This document shows positions 26,034 through 34,491 of a DNA stretch of 64,000 bases, piece by piece (the first letter of the stretch is position 1; each line of letters begins with the position of its first letter). This DNA comes from Vibrio algivorus (GTDB lineage Bacteria; Pseudomonadota; Gammaproteobacteria; Enterobacterales; Vibrionaceae). Position numbers and translations under genes: made by a program. Under the pieces are notes generated by a model. The model made no database searches, had not been told where the DNA came from, and saw only the letters and a list, made by a program, of their open reading frames with translations. The stretch spans positions 62,001 to 126,000 of the forward strand of contig NZ_AP018679.1 of assembly GCF_002218005.2 (NCBI RefSeq), in the 5' to 3' direction.

Positions 26034-26309
26034 TTATTCCGTTATTTCTGTTTCATCATCGAGATTGTCTTCGATTTGATGAAAAACCAATGCGGTGCTT
26101 AAGACGTGATCAAGTTGGTTGATCGCATCAATGGTGTCGGTGATGTAACCTTGATTCTCGGTTTCAATCACTACAACCAATTTCCCTTCTTCACTTTCGC
26201 CGTATATTTCGGTTCCATCAAAAGACTCGATAGTCGTTTTTGTGGAAGCTAAATGCTCTGGTACAACATGAACGACTAAGCTTGATATATGAACTTCGTT
26301 AAGCGACAT
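26034..26309 (-). CDS. napD: NapA maturation chaperone
   Basis: Small cytoplasmic chaperone (91 residues) of the NapD family. It binds the twin-arginine signal of NapA and holds it until the molybdenum cofactor is inserted. The ferredoxin-like start VHISSLVVHVVPEHLAS and the segment GKLVVVIETENQGYITDTIDAINQL are typical; the tail is acidic. It is located between napF and napA. Confidence 0.9.
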   Translation of the reverse strand: MSLNEVHISSLVVHVVPEHLASTKTTIESFDGTEIYGESEEGKLVVVIETENQGYITDTIDAINQLDHVLSTALVFHQIEDNLDDETEITE

Positions 26310-26339
26310 TAGTGCTCTCTATAATATTTATGTGTATTG

Positions 26340-26831
26340 CTATAAGTTTTTGATTGTAATCGCATTGGTCGGGCAAACCGATACACATGCGCCACAACCG
26401 GTACAACTATCTATGTCTATCTGTGGTTGAGCTACTACACCGACTGCGAGCTTAAAGCGAATAGCTTGAGGTTCACAACTATCACCACAACTGCGACAAT
26501 CAACATTTCTTTTAGCTAGGCAAGCATCACTAATATCAGCCTTAACTTGCCATGCGGGTTCGGTTTTCGGGTGAAATAATGGCTCAGGACAAACCTCGGC
26601 ACACTGGTAGCAAAAAGTACACTCACCTTGATGGAAATCCACTCTTGGAAAGCCACCATCCGAAGATTTAATGATCTTTTCCGGACAAGCATTGCTACAT
26701 TTGCCACACTGAGTACATACATCGGTAAAAAGCTGATTTTTTACCCAAGGCAAATTGGGTTTATCTGCATCTTTTCGGCGAGTAAATAACTGTCGTCTTG
26801 AAATATTAATTTGAGAATTAGACACACTCAT
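26340..26831 (-). CDS. napF: Ferredoxin-type protein NapF
   Basis: Cytoplasmic iron-sulfur protein of 163 residues with four-cysteine clusters in CTQCGKCSNACPEKI, CTFCYQCAEVCPEPL and CTGCGACVSVCPTNA, i.e. three [4Fe-4S] sites. The extra CRSCGDSC segment is also usual for NapF. NapF interacts with NapA in E. coli and is thought to aid its maturation. First gene of napFDABC; its upstream region holds NarP- and FNR-like sites. Confidence 0.93.
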   Translation of the reverse strand: MSVSNSQINISRRQLFTRRKDADKPNLPWVKNQLFTDVCTQCGKCSNACPEKIIKSSDGGFPRVDFHQGECTFCYQCAEVCPEPLFHPKTEPAWQVKADISDACLAKRNVDCRSCGDSCEPQAIRFKLAVGVVAQPQIDIDSCTGCGACVSVCPTNAITIKNL

Positions 26832-26900
26832 TACCTTTTTAAAGTGCCGACAGCCTGATTAAAAAACAAACACTGCTAAATATTTATTTCACCACATAAA

Positions 26901-26906
26901 ATTGTA
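26901..26906 (-). promoter_or_regulatory. Possible -10 element of the napF promoter
   Basis: The minus-strand hexamer TACAAT lies 70 bp before the napF start. It would put the NarP-like site near -42 and the FNR-like site near -71, resembling the E. coli napF layout. Confidence 0.45.
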
Positions 26907-26928
26907 GTTTTTATAGGTCAAGCTGAAA

Positions 26929-26944
26929 TACCCCCAAAGAGGTA
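26929..26944 (-). promoter_or_regulatory. NarP/NarL 7-2-7 site upstream of napF
   Basis: TACCCCCAAAGAGGTA is an inverted pair of TACYYMT-type heptamers with 2-bp spacing, one mismatch in one arm and none in the other. It lies between napF and its own regulator genes narQP. Confidence 0.75.
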
Positions 26945-26958
26945 TTTGGGGGTGTGAA

Positions 26959-26972
26959 TTGTTTTAGATCAA
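26959..26972 (-). promoter_or_regulatory. FNR-like site in the napF-narQ gap
   Basis: TTGTTTTAGATCAA matches TTGAT-N4-ATCAA at nine of ten positions. It is placed upstream of the NarP-like site relative to napF. Confidence 0.65.
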
Positions 26973-27100
26973 TTTTAGTCCTGTATAAACTTCACACATT
27001 CTTAAGGATTCAAGTAAAATCAAAAAATTCCTACATTAAGGTCCGTTGATCTTCGCTGCAAAAGTCATCATTTATTTGCTTATTAATTATAGGATAAAGT

Positions 27101-28843
27101 GTGAATCGGGTTCGTCATTCTGAACATTATTTTGCTCCACAAAAGCCAATTGCTTCGACGATCGCAAAAGGGCTTATTTCCATTTTAATCTTTGTCATCG
27201 TAGCTATTATTGTTGCGATTTTTACGATTACTTATAGTTTGAAAGATGCCGAAATTATTAATGTGGCGGGTTCACTACGTATGCAAAGTTATCGGTTAGC
27301 CTATGATATAAAAACCGATTCCAATAAGTTGCAACAGCACAGCCAAATGCTAGAACAATCATTAAATTCACCGGTTATGAAATCGCTAGATAATCCGCTT
27401 GTTCCAAACGAAATTAAGTATCAATATCTTTCGATCCAAAATCGCTGGCACAGTCTTTCGATTGATATCAAAACAGGTAGAGAAGCCGATTATTTAACAG
27501 CCGTTGAAGCTCTAGTTGATCAACTTGATATTTTTGTTTTGAACTTACAGCGATTTTCTGAAAATAAGCTAAAAGCTTTTGCGTTTGCGGGAGCGGGATG
27601 CTTATTACTTATTTTTATTGTTACCATGCTGATCATGCGTTTTGTGCGCAATAAAATTGTAAAGCCGTTGGAAGACTTAGTCATCGCCAGCCAATCTATC
27701 CAAGATAAAAACTTTACTATTCAACTTGATATTAATTCTGATACTGAACTCGATGTATTAGGGCATTGTTATCAATCAATGGCAAGAGAATTAGCATTAC
27801 TTTATCAAGGCTTAGAAGCTGCCGTTGATAAAAAGACTCATGAATTACAACAAGCAAATGATGCTTTGAAAATTTTATACGATAGCTCGGAAGCTTTATC
27901 GAGTTCTCGATTAACGATTCAAGACTTTCAATCGGTATTGGATGCTTTCGAAAAAGTGGATGGTATTCAAGCATGCCGTTTATTGATCGATGAAAAAGAA
28001 GGTGGAGGTATTGAGCTGATCGCGGGCCAGCAACAAGATAATGTTGAATGGAGAAACTTTCCACTCGAAGAGCAAGCGATGCCTTTAGGGCTACTGGAGT
28101 GGCAGCAAACATCAGGTCAGATTGATCAGTTATTAATGGAGAACTTAGGTCGCATTATGGCGCGTGCTCTGTATTTTAGCCATAATCAAAAACAGACTGA
28201 GCAGCTTATTTTGATGCAAGAACGTGCCACTATTGCGAGAGAATTACATGATTCACTGGCACAATCACTGTCTTACCTGAAAATTCAAATTACTTTATTG
28301 AAACGTAATTTAAACCAAGATTTATGTGCGAAACGTTGTGAAGTTGCCACCGGTATAATAAAAGAAGTCGATGAGGTGCTTGCTCAAGCTTACACACAAC
28401 TTCGAGAATTGCTCAGCACTTTCCGTTTAAAAATTGAAGATGCGCATTTTGGCGAAGCATTAAAGCAATTATTGCAGCCATTACAAGCGCAAACCAAAGC
28501 ATCTTTGAACGTAGATAATCAACTACTTTCGATGGAATTAGATGCTCAACAACAGGTCCATCTTCTACAATATATACGTGAAGCCGTGTTGAATGCGATT
28601 AAACACTCTCACGCTAGTCAGGTGAATGTGTATTGCTACCAAGATAACAGTGATATTCATATCAAGGTTGAAGACAATGGACAGGGCTTTGATGTTAACC
28701 AACCTAAACCGAATCATTATGGTTTAAGTATTATGCAAGAGCGAGCCTCTAGACTAGGTGCTGAACATCATATTGAGTCGATGTTAGGTAAAGGCTGTCT
28801 AGTACGTTTAAAAATGACCTTAGGAGCCAATGAACCCTCTTAA
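27101..28843 (+). CDS. narQ: Nitrate/nitrite sensor histidine kinase
   Basis: Inner-membrane sensor of 580 residues. The first membrane span (about 22-44) leads into a periplasmic sensor with a P-box-like segment, INVAGSLRMQSYRLAYD, which binds nitrate in NarX/NarQ. A second span (about 160-180), HAMP region, cysteine-containing linker and HisKA_3 kinase follow. ERATIARELHDSLAQSLSY holds the phospho-accepting His, and EDNGQGFD with YGLSIMQERA are the ATP-binding boxes. The start is a GTG with AGGA six bases upstream. It pairs with narP downstream and is divergent from nap. Confidence 0.93.
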   Translation: MNRVRHSEHYFAPQKPIASTIAKGLISILIFVIVAIIVAIFTITYSLKDAEIINVAGSLRMQSYRLAYDIKTDSNKLQQHSQMLEQSLNSPVMKSLDNPLVPNEIKYQYLSIQNRWHSLSIDIKTGREADYLTAVEALVDQLDIFVLNLQRFSENKLKAFAFAGAGCLLLIFIVTMLIMRFVRNKIVKPLEDLVIASQSIQDKNFTIQLDINSDTELDVLGHCYQSMARELALLYQGLEAAVDKKTHELQQANDALKILYDSSEALSSSRLTIQDFQSVLDAFEKVDGIQACRLLIDEKEGGGIELIAGQQQDNVEWRNFPLEEQAMPLGLLEWQQTSGQIDQLLMENLGRIMARALYFSHNQKQTEQLILMQERATIARELHDSLAQSLSYLKIQITLLKRNLNQDLCAKRCEVATGIIKEVDEVLAQAYTQLRELLSTFRLKIEDAHFGEALKQLLQPLQAQTKASLNVDNQLLSMELDAQQQVHLLQYIREAVLNAIKHSHASQVNVYCYQDNSDIHIKVEDNGQGFDVNQPKPNHYGLSIMQERASRLGAEHHIESMLGKGCLVRLKMTLGANEPS

Positions 28844-28907
28844 AGTCATTTGGGTATAAATAATAGAAAGTATTAAACCTCCAATAATAACAATATGTAG
28901 GTAACCG

Positions 28908-29543
28908 ATGACAAACACAGTATCAAAAGTTTTATTAGTCGATGATCACCCATTAATGCGTCGTGGTATTGGCCAATTACTAAATTTAGAAAGCTGCTTT
29001 GAAGTAGTGGGGGAAGCTAGTAATGGTGTCGATGCCATCGCACTTGCCAATGAACTCGAGCCCGATATTATTTTGTTAGACTTAAACATGAAGGGCATGT
29101 CGGGTTTAGATACTTTAAAAGCAATGCGCAAAGAAAATATCGATAGTCAGATTATTATTTTAACGGTATCTGATAACCCAGCGGATATTGACGCATTAGT
29201 TAAAGCTCAAGCGGATGGCTATTTATTAAAAGACAGTGAACCTGAAGAATTGATCGAGTTATTAAAGCAAGCGCAGCAAGGTGAACCGGTTTATAGCAAA
29301 CTAGTAAAAGAACACTTAGAGACACGTGGTGAACGCGATAATTTGATGGACCAATTAACCGATCGTGAAATGCAAATTTTACAAGAAGTCGCTAAAGGTT
29401 ATCGTAATAAGCAAATTGCCGATCATCTATTTATCTCAGAATCGACAGTAAAAGTGCACATGAAAAGCCTATTGAAAAAGCTCAATGTTGCATCAAGAAC
29501 GGCTGCGACTGTGTTGTACCTAGATACTTATGGTCGAGATTAA
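28908..29543 (+). CDS. narP: Nitrate/nitrite response regulator
   Basis: NarL/FixJ-family regulator of 211 residues. The receiver has VDDHPLMRRGIG, phospho-accepting Asp58 in ILLDLNMKGMSG and YLLKDSEPEEL. The C-terminal LuxR-type helix-turn-helix reads LTDREMQILQEVAKGYRNKQIADHLFIS. It should bind TACYYMT-type heptamers, as seen upstream of napF. It follows narQ by 64 bp; that gap carries a short match to the dispersed repeat terminus (GTCATTTGGGTATAAA). Confidence 0.93.
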   Translation: MTNTVSKVLLVDDHPLMRRGIGQLLNLESCFEVVGEASNGVDAIALANELEPDIILLDLNMKGMSGLDTLKAMRKENIDSQIIILTVSDNPADIDALVKAQADGYLLKDSEPEELIELLKQAQQGEPVYSKLVKEHLETRGERDNLMDQLTDREMQILQEVAKGYRNKQIADHLFISESTVKVHMKSLLKKLNVASRTAATVLYLDTYGRD

Positions 29544-29617
29544 TAACTTCTTTGTCTTGGTATCAAGCTACAATTTTGACAATATAGTCAGCCCTTTCGT
29601 TTAATGCTGGATGTTTT

Positions 29618-30316
29618 ATGTTTACAGGTATTGTTCAAGCCGTTGCAACACTGAAAAAAGTCACTGATCATCAAGGTATTCGTAGCTTTGATATCGCTTT
29701 CCCAGAAGGCTTTTGTCACGAGATTGAAATTGGCGCTAGCGTTGCAATCGATGGAGTTTGTCTAACGGTTACTGAAATAGTAAGCGCTACCATTCTGCGT
29801 TTTGATGTGATGCTAAAAAGTCTGCAAATTACCACACTAAGTGAAGTGGTAGAAAACGATACTGTCAATGCTGAACGAGCCGCGAAAGATGGTGCTGAGA
29901 TCGGCGGACATCCACTTTCTGGCCATGTCGACTTTTGCGCTCAAGTGGTGAGTGTTGAACATATCCAAGAAAACTACCGCATTCGTATTGGTGTAGAAGC
30001 ACAATGGCTACGTTATATCTTCCCTAAAGGTTATATTGCGATTAATGGCGCGAGCTTAACCATTTCCGATGTTGATAAAAAACAAGGCTGGTTTGATGTT
30101 TGGTTGATCCCTGAAACTCGCCGAATGACGACTTTTGAATTGAAGCAAGCCGGTTCAAAATTGAATATCGAAATTGAACGTAGTACTCAAGTGTTGGTCG
30201 ATACGGTACGTGAAACATTAGAAGAAAACTTCGGTGAATTATTTCCAGCATTAGAAGAATTACTAGAGAAGAATAATATTCAATTAGACCAATTGGCAAA
30301 AATGAAAGATAAATAG
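29618..30316 (+). CDS. ribE: Riboflavin synthase (alpha-chain type)
   Basis: Catalyses dismutation of 6,7-dimethyl-8-ribityllumazine to riboflavin. The MFTGIVQ start, the first-barrel motif ASVAIDGVCLTVTE, the central AERAAKDGAEIGGHPLSGHVDF, and the second barrel with GYIAINGASLTISDV and LIPETRRMTTF are all present, so both lumazine-binding barrels are intact. It is 232 residues, with about 20 extra at the C-terminus compared with E. coli. It stands alone, without other rib genes or an FMN riboswitch; a second rib locus elsewhere is possible. Confidence 0.88.
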   Translation: MFTGIVQAVATLKKVTDHQGIRSFDIAFPEGFCHEIEIGASVAIDGVCLTVTEIVSATILRFDVMLKSLQITTLSEVVENDTVNAERAAKDGAEIGGHPLSGHVDFCAQVVSVEHIQENYRIRIGVEAQWLRYIFPKGYIAINGASLTISDVDKKQGWFDVWLIPETRRMTTFELKQAGSKLNIEIERSTQVLVDTVRETLEENFGELFPALEELLEKNNIQLDQLAKMKDK

Positions 30317-30333
30317 AAATAATTATTTTGAGT

Positions 30334-30480
30334 GTGTTTGTGACCCTTATTATTACGGTAGGCTTTGCTCTTCATGAATATCGAAAGATAAAAAGCTGTA
30401 TTAATACAGAGGTATTGTCTCGAAAAGACCAACTCATCGAGAATCAAAAGCGGCTCACAATTATATTTTCACTCTGATCG
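30334..30480 (+). CDS. Possible small single-span protein
   Basis: A 48-codon frame from GTG. It starts with a short hydrophobic stretch (FVTLIITVGFAL) followed by a charged tail (HEYRKIKSCINTEVLSRKDQ). The ribosome-binding site is weak. The hydrophobic-then-charged pattern resembles real small membrane proteins, but nothing else supports it; I do not recognise it. Confidence 0.25.
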
Positions 30481-30496
30481 CTGAGTAAACAAAAAA

Positions 30497-30513
30497 GCCC
30501 CTCAGTAAGGGGC
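30497..30513 (-). terminator. Terminator of the pst operon
   Basis: GCCCCT and AGGGGC pair around a 5-nt loop, with a six-T run on the minus strand, 83 bp downstream of pstB. Confidence 0.8.
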
Positions 30514-30595
30514 AAACATTCCATCGCTTTTTTATAGTTATTTATTGAGCTAGGCTTTGCGTTAACCTAGCTCTTTAATTGGTTGGAAAGACTTA

Positions 30596-31345
30596 TTAGC
30601 CAAAGTCGCCGTTTACATAACCTTGTGTGCGGTCATCTCTCGGGTTGCTGAAGATGATTTGTGTTTCATCATGCTCAACTAGCTCACCCATTAAGAAGAA
30701 GGCCGTGCGGTCTGAAATACGACGAGCTTGCTGCATTGAGTGAGTCACGATAACAATGGTGAATTCTTTTTTAAGAGATTCCATTAATTCTTCAATTTTA
30801 TGTGTAGCAATTGGATCAAGGGCTGATGTCGGTTCATCCATTAAAATCACATCAGGTTGCATCGCAATAGTACGAGCTATACATAGACGTTGTTGTTGAC
30901 CACCAGACAGGCCAAATGCATGTGATTTCAAACGGTCTTTTACTTCATCCCATAAAGCGGCCCCACGTAGAGATTTCTCTACTACAGAATCAATGTGCTT
31001 TTTGTCTTTGATTCCTTGAGCACGCAAACCGTAAGCTACGTTTTCATAAATGCTCATTGGGAATGGATTCGGCTTTTGGAATACCATTCCAACTTTGATA
31101 CGTAGGTCTGATACATCGATATTGCCATAAATATCGTTATCATCCATGGTCACTTTTCCGGTGATCTTCACTCCCGCAATTAAGTCGTTCATGCGGTTTA
31201 AGCAACGTAATAGAGTAGATTTACCACAGCCAGAAGGACCAATTAATGCGGTTACTTTCTTTTGTGGAATTGGTAAGTTAATGCTTTTAAGTGCTTGGTT
31301 GTCGCCGTAAAAAAGATCTAGGTTTTCGATGTTGAATTTATTCAT
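30596..31345 (-). CDS. pstB: Phosphate ABC transporter ATP-binding protein
   Basis: Cytoplasmic ATPase of the high-affinity phosphate importer. Walker A GPSGCGKST, signature LSGGQQQRLCIAR, Walker B VILMDEPTSALDP and switch His in VIVTHSMQQARR are all present. The ATG at 31345 has GAG eight bases upstream and gives MNKFNIENLDLFYGDNQ; a Met two codons earlier lies too close to the ribosome-binding site. Last gene of pstSCAB. Confidence 0.95.
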   Translation of the reverse strand: MNKFNIENLDLFYGDNQALKSINLPIPQKKVTALIGPSGCGKSTLLRCLNRMNDLIAGVKITGKVTMDDNDIYGNIDVSDLRIKVGMVFQKPNPFPMSIYENVAYGLRAQGIKDKKHIDSVVEKSLRGAALWDEVKDRLKSHAFGLSGGQQQRLCIARTIAMQPDVILMDEPTSALDPIATHKIEELMESLKKEFTIVIVTHSMQQARRISDRTAFFLMGELVEHDETQIIFSNPRDDRTQGYVNGDFG

Positions 31346-31462
31346 TGTCATATCTCTTTGTCGTGGTAGCCGCTGATGTTGTCATCGAGCCACTACTTAT
31401 CATTCATTTAAGGTTTAATGCGTGTTAGTCAATAACGAGCTTATAAATTATATTTGTGTGAA

Positions 31463-32344
31463 TCAGTAGTTCGCTTTATTGATGCGACTAGCGATTAACT
31501 TGGTCAACATATTGATGATAAGAACCAGTACAATCAAAACGGTAGCAGTGCCGTAAGCTTGGTTCCATTCATCGACCGTAAATAGCTCTGTCGTTAATTT
31601 ATATAGGTGAACGGTTAACGTACGCCCCGAATCAAGTAGCGATTCTGGAATGCGAGCAACCATGCCTGCGGTTAAGAAAACCGGAGCTGATTCACCAATG
31701 ACACGACCAATACTTAGAATGACCGACGTTAAAATACCTGGCATTGCACTTGGCAAAATTAAGCGCCAGATAGTGTAAATTTTTGAAGCACCAAGGCCGT
31801 AAGAACCTTCACGGTAGGTTTGTGATACCGCCATTAATGCTTCTTCGGTTGTACGAATAATCACTGGTAGAATCAAAATGCTGAGCGTGAGAGCACCAGA
31901 CAAGATTGAGAAACCAAATCCCATTACAGCAACGAAGAACGTCATACCAAATAGACCAAAGATGATCGATGGAATACCGGCTAATGATTCGGTACAAAAA
32001 CGGATCACTTTAACCAATTTACTACCCGGTTTGGCGTATTCGGTTAAGTAAATCGCTGTCATAATGCCGAGTGGGGCTGCGACTGCAATAGAAGCAATCA
32101 CCATATAAATAGTCGACACGATCATCGGGAAAATACCGTGTTCTTCACCCGTGCGAGTGTAGTCATCGGTGATGAAGTTCCAATCTACATGCTGTAGGCC
32201 ATTGGATAAGATGTACCAGATAATCCAGAACAAAAAACCAACGGTTAAGCCTGCAGAGATCCAGATGAAAATATTTAAAATAAGATCTTTATTTTGACGT
32301 TGTTTTTTCAGTTTGAGTAATTCTGAGTCTTTTGCGAAATTCAT
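31463..32344 (-). CDS. pstA: Phosphate ABC transporter permease PstA
   Basis: Inner-membrane permease of 293 residues with several hydrophobic segments. The ABC permease loop contains AVSQTYREGSYGLGASKIYTI, the EAA-type motif that contacts PstB. AGIPSIIFGLFGMTFFV is a family landmark. It lies 5 bp after pstC, indicating tight coupling. Confidence 0.95.
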   Translation of the reverse strand: MNFAKDSELLKLKKQRQNKDLILNIFIWISAGLTVGFLFWIIWYILSNGLQHVDWNFITDDYTRTGEEHGIFPMIVSTIYMVIASIAVAAPLGIMTAIYLTEYAKPGSKLVKVIRFCTESLAGIPSIIFGLFGMTFFVAVMGFGFSILSGALTLSILILPVIIRTTEEALMAVSQTYREGSYGLGASKIYTIWRLILPSAMPGILTSVILSIGRVIGESAPVFLTAGMVARIPESLLDSGRTLTVHLYKLTTELFTVDEWNQAYGTATVLIVLVLIINMLTKLIASRINKANY

Positions 32345-32349
32345 AGTGC

Positions 32350-33315
32350 TTACCTCGCTTTCTGACGGTTAAGGTACAGAAGAGCAGCATTTAAAATCAT
32401 GATGAAAACCAATAACACCACACCCGTTGCATAAAGTGCGTTAGCGTGAATACCACTTGCGTACGACATTTCAATAGCAATGTTCGCGGTTAAAGTTCGA
32501 GCTGAATCAAGGATACCTTCAGGCATTGCGGGGGCGTTTCCCATCACCATGATAATGGCCATGGTTTCACCTAAAGCGCGAGCAATACCGAGGATGACAC
32601 CTGTCATGATGCCTGAACGAGCAGCAGGTAAGAGGATTTTAAAAATGGTGAACGTCTTTGACGCCCCAAGTGCTAGTGAACCTTCTTTATAAGCATGGGG
32701 TACCGCGCGGATAGAGGTTTCTGAAACCGTAATTACCGTCGGTAGAATCATCACACCAAGAACAATAATACCGGCAAGAATAGTGTTACCCGCTGGAACT
32801 TCAAAGATTTGCTGAATCAGTGGCACAATGATCACTAGGCCAAAGAAACCGTATACTACTGATGGAATACCCGCTAATAATTCAACTGCAGGACGAATGA
32901 CATCGGCGACACGTTTAGGAGCAATTTCGGCAATAAAAATAGCAGTTAATAGGCCAACTGGAACACCAACAAGGACGGCACCAAAGGTTGACACTACTGA
33001 TGCGACGATCATGGTGTAGACACCATATAAGGCCGGTGGCAGCCAGTTATCACCTAGTACAATGCCTGAAACGCCCACAGCTTTAAATGCAGGAATACTT
33101 TCAGCAATGATGAAATAAGCGATTAGGGCAAGAGAAACGATACCTATAATGGCACTACCTAAAAATAGGCCGTGGAAAATTTTCTCTTTCCAATCGATGC
33201 CTTTTTTCTGACGGAGGTTACCATTGTTTGCTGAGGTATGGCTTTTTGAGTTTGCGACAGTATTCATAAGCTTGTCACTATCTGTTGTTTTGTCACTATA
33301 AGTGGCGATGGTCAT
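32350..33315 (-). CDS. pstC: Phosphate ABC transporter permease PstC
   Basis: Inner-membrane permease paired with PstA. A hydrophilic N-terminus (about 1-45) precedes the first span. Landmarks are AELLAGIPSVVYGFFGLVII-like sequence and the EAA loop RAVPHAYKEGSLALGASKTFTI. The frame opens at a GTG (33327), and an ATG lies at 33315; neither has a clear ribosome-binding site, so the exact start is uncertain. Confidence 0.93.
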   Translation of the reverse strand: MTIATYSDKTTDSDKLMNTVANSKSHTSANNGNLRQKKGIDWKEKIFHGLFLGSAIIGIVSLALIAYFIIAESIPAFKAVGVSGIVLGDNWLPPALYGVYTMIVASVVSTFGAVLVGVPVGLLTAIFIAEIAPKRVADVIRPAVELLAGIPSVVYGFFGLVIIVPLIQQIFEVPAGNTILAGIIVLGVMILPTVITVSETSIRAVPHAYKEGSLALGASKTFTIFKILLPAARSGIMTGVILGIARALGETMAIIMVMGNAPAMPEGILDSARTLTANIAIEMSYASGIHANALYATGVVLLVFIMILNAALLYLNRQKAR

Positions 33316-33368
33316 AATAAAACTCACATATCGAAAAATGTTTTAAGACATTCCGAGATGGAAAATAA

Positions 33369-33390
33369 GCTCAGCCCTTGCGAGCTGAGC
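33369..33390 (-). terminator. Attenuating hairpin between pstS and pstC
   Basis: GCTCAGC and GCTGAGC pair, followed by TTATTTT on the minus strand. A partial terminator here would give more PstS than membrane subunits, as is common for binding-protein operons. Confidence 0.6.
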
Positions 33391-33411
33391 AATTAAAGTT
33401 AAAGATGTTAC

Positions 33412-34233
33412 TTAGTGGATATCAATGTAGCCCTGTGCTGTTACTAACTTTTGAGCGTCTTTCGTTAGCATCCAGTCTAGGAATTTTTGTGCTGTTGGTG
33501 TTGGACGACCTTCGTGGTAAAGCACTAGGAAAGGACGAGCCACTTTGTAAGAGCCGTTCTTAACGTTATCAACACTTGCTTCAACGCCATCTACTGCAAG
33601 AGGGTGAACCGAGTCATCAACTGTACCTAAAGAGATATAGCCGATAGCGTAAGGGTTGCTTGCAACCATTGTTTTTAAGCCACCGTTACCGTTAGCAACT
33701 TGAGCACGTTGAGAAATAGCCGATACTTTCATATCGTTTACTTTCATTTTTAGATCCATGATGTCTTCAAATGCGCCACGAGTACCAGAAGCTGTATCAC
33801 GTGTAATGGCTACGATAGGCTTGTCTTCACCGCCAACGTCTTTCCAGTTAGTGATTTCGCCTTTATAAATTTTTGTAATTTGCTCAGAAGTTAAACCCTT
33901 TAATGTATTTTTTGGGTTAACAACAACGGCGATACCGTCACGTGCAACGACTTCTTCTTTTAATGTAGGCTCTTTTTCTTCTGCTTTTAAATCGCGAGAA
34001 GACATACCAAGGTCAGCGGAATTGTTTTTCGCCGCTTTAATACCAGCCGAAGAACCGGGACCTTGAACTTCAATAAATACATCAGAATTGGTTTTCATGT
34101 ATGTTTCAGCAAAGACTTCCATTAACGGAGTAACACTACTTGAACCTACCGCTGAGATAGTTTCTTTGGCTGATACTGGGTTTACTGTTAGCGCGCTTAG
34201 AATGGCAAGAGCGCTGATTACTGTCTTTTTCAT
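33412..34233 (-). CDS. pstS: Periplasmic phosphate-binding protein
   Basis: A signal peptide (about 1-22, ending NPVSA) is followed by the phosphate-binding fold. ISAVGSSSVTPLMEVFAE and EVQGPGSSAGIKAAKN hold phosphate-contacting loops, and ITRDTASGTRGAFEDIM is a further conserved binding loop. The 273-residue length fits the short PstS class. First gene of pstSCAB, behind a Pho box. Confidence 0.93.
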   Translation of the reverse strand: MKKTVISALAILSALTVNPVSAKETISAVGSSSVTPLMEVFAETYMKTNSDVFIEVQGPGSSAGIKAAKNNSADLGMSSRDLKAEEKEPTLKEEVVARDGIAVVVNPKNTLKGLTSEQITKIYKGEITNWKDVGGEDKPIVAITRDTASGTRGAFEDIMDLKMKVNDMKVSAISQRAQVANGNGGLKTMVASNPYAIGYISLGTVDDSVHPLAVDGVEASVDNVKNGSYKVARPFLVLYHEGRPTPTAQKFLDWMLTKDAQKLVTAQGYIDIH

Positions 34234-34303
34234 ACTTTCATTTCCTTTATGGCTTCATGCCGTTAAGTCGTTGAGTTGACGAAAGCCACTTTAGGGTTGA
34301 AAT

Positions 34304-34343
34304 ATGACAGTTGTGTTACAGTAATTTGAAACATAAATGACAG
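34304..34343 (-). promoter_or_regulatory. Pho box (PhoB site) upstream of pstS
   Basis: On the minus strand CTGTAAC-ACAA-CTGTCAT (34304-34321) fits the Pho box, and another CTGTCAT lies at 34337-34343. The heptamers start at 34304, 34315 and 34337, i.e. on an 11-bp periodicity with one degenerate member. It lies 70-110 bp before the pstS start. Confidence 0.8.
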
Positions 34344-34390
34344 TGAGAACATTTTTAACGAAGGCTTTATTGCTTTGTTAATCTTCTTTG

Positions 34391-34450
34391 TTTGAAGGTT
34401 TGGATGATAGCTTAGAATGTGGCATCTTCTTGAAGTCATTTGGGTATATA
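34391..34450. repeat. Solo terminus of the 269-bp repeat family
   Basis: TTTGAAGGTTTGGATGATAG followed by a CTTGAAGTCATTTGGGTATAT end matches the right terminus of the full element at 12947-13215. A second partial terminus (AAGTCATTTGGATATA) lies immediately before the next gene's start. With the Pho box these fill the 34234-34491 gap. Confidence 0.7.
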
Positions 34451-34491
34451 AGCTTGGGTTTGAAAATTAACGAAGTCATTTGGATATAATT

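Noticed and set aside
29544..29617. FMN riboswitch before the riboflavin synthase gene
   Set aside because: The gap is only 74 bp and lacks the conserved RFN-element sequences.
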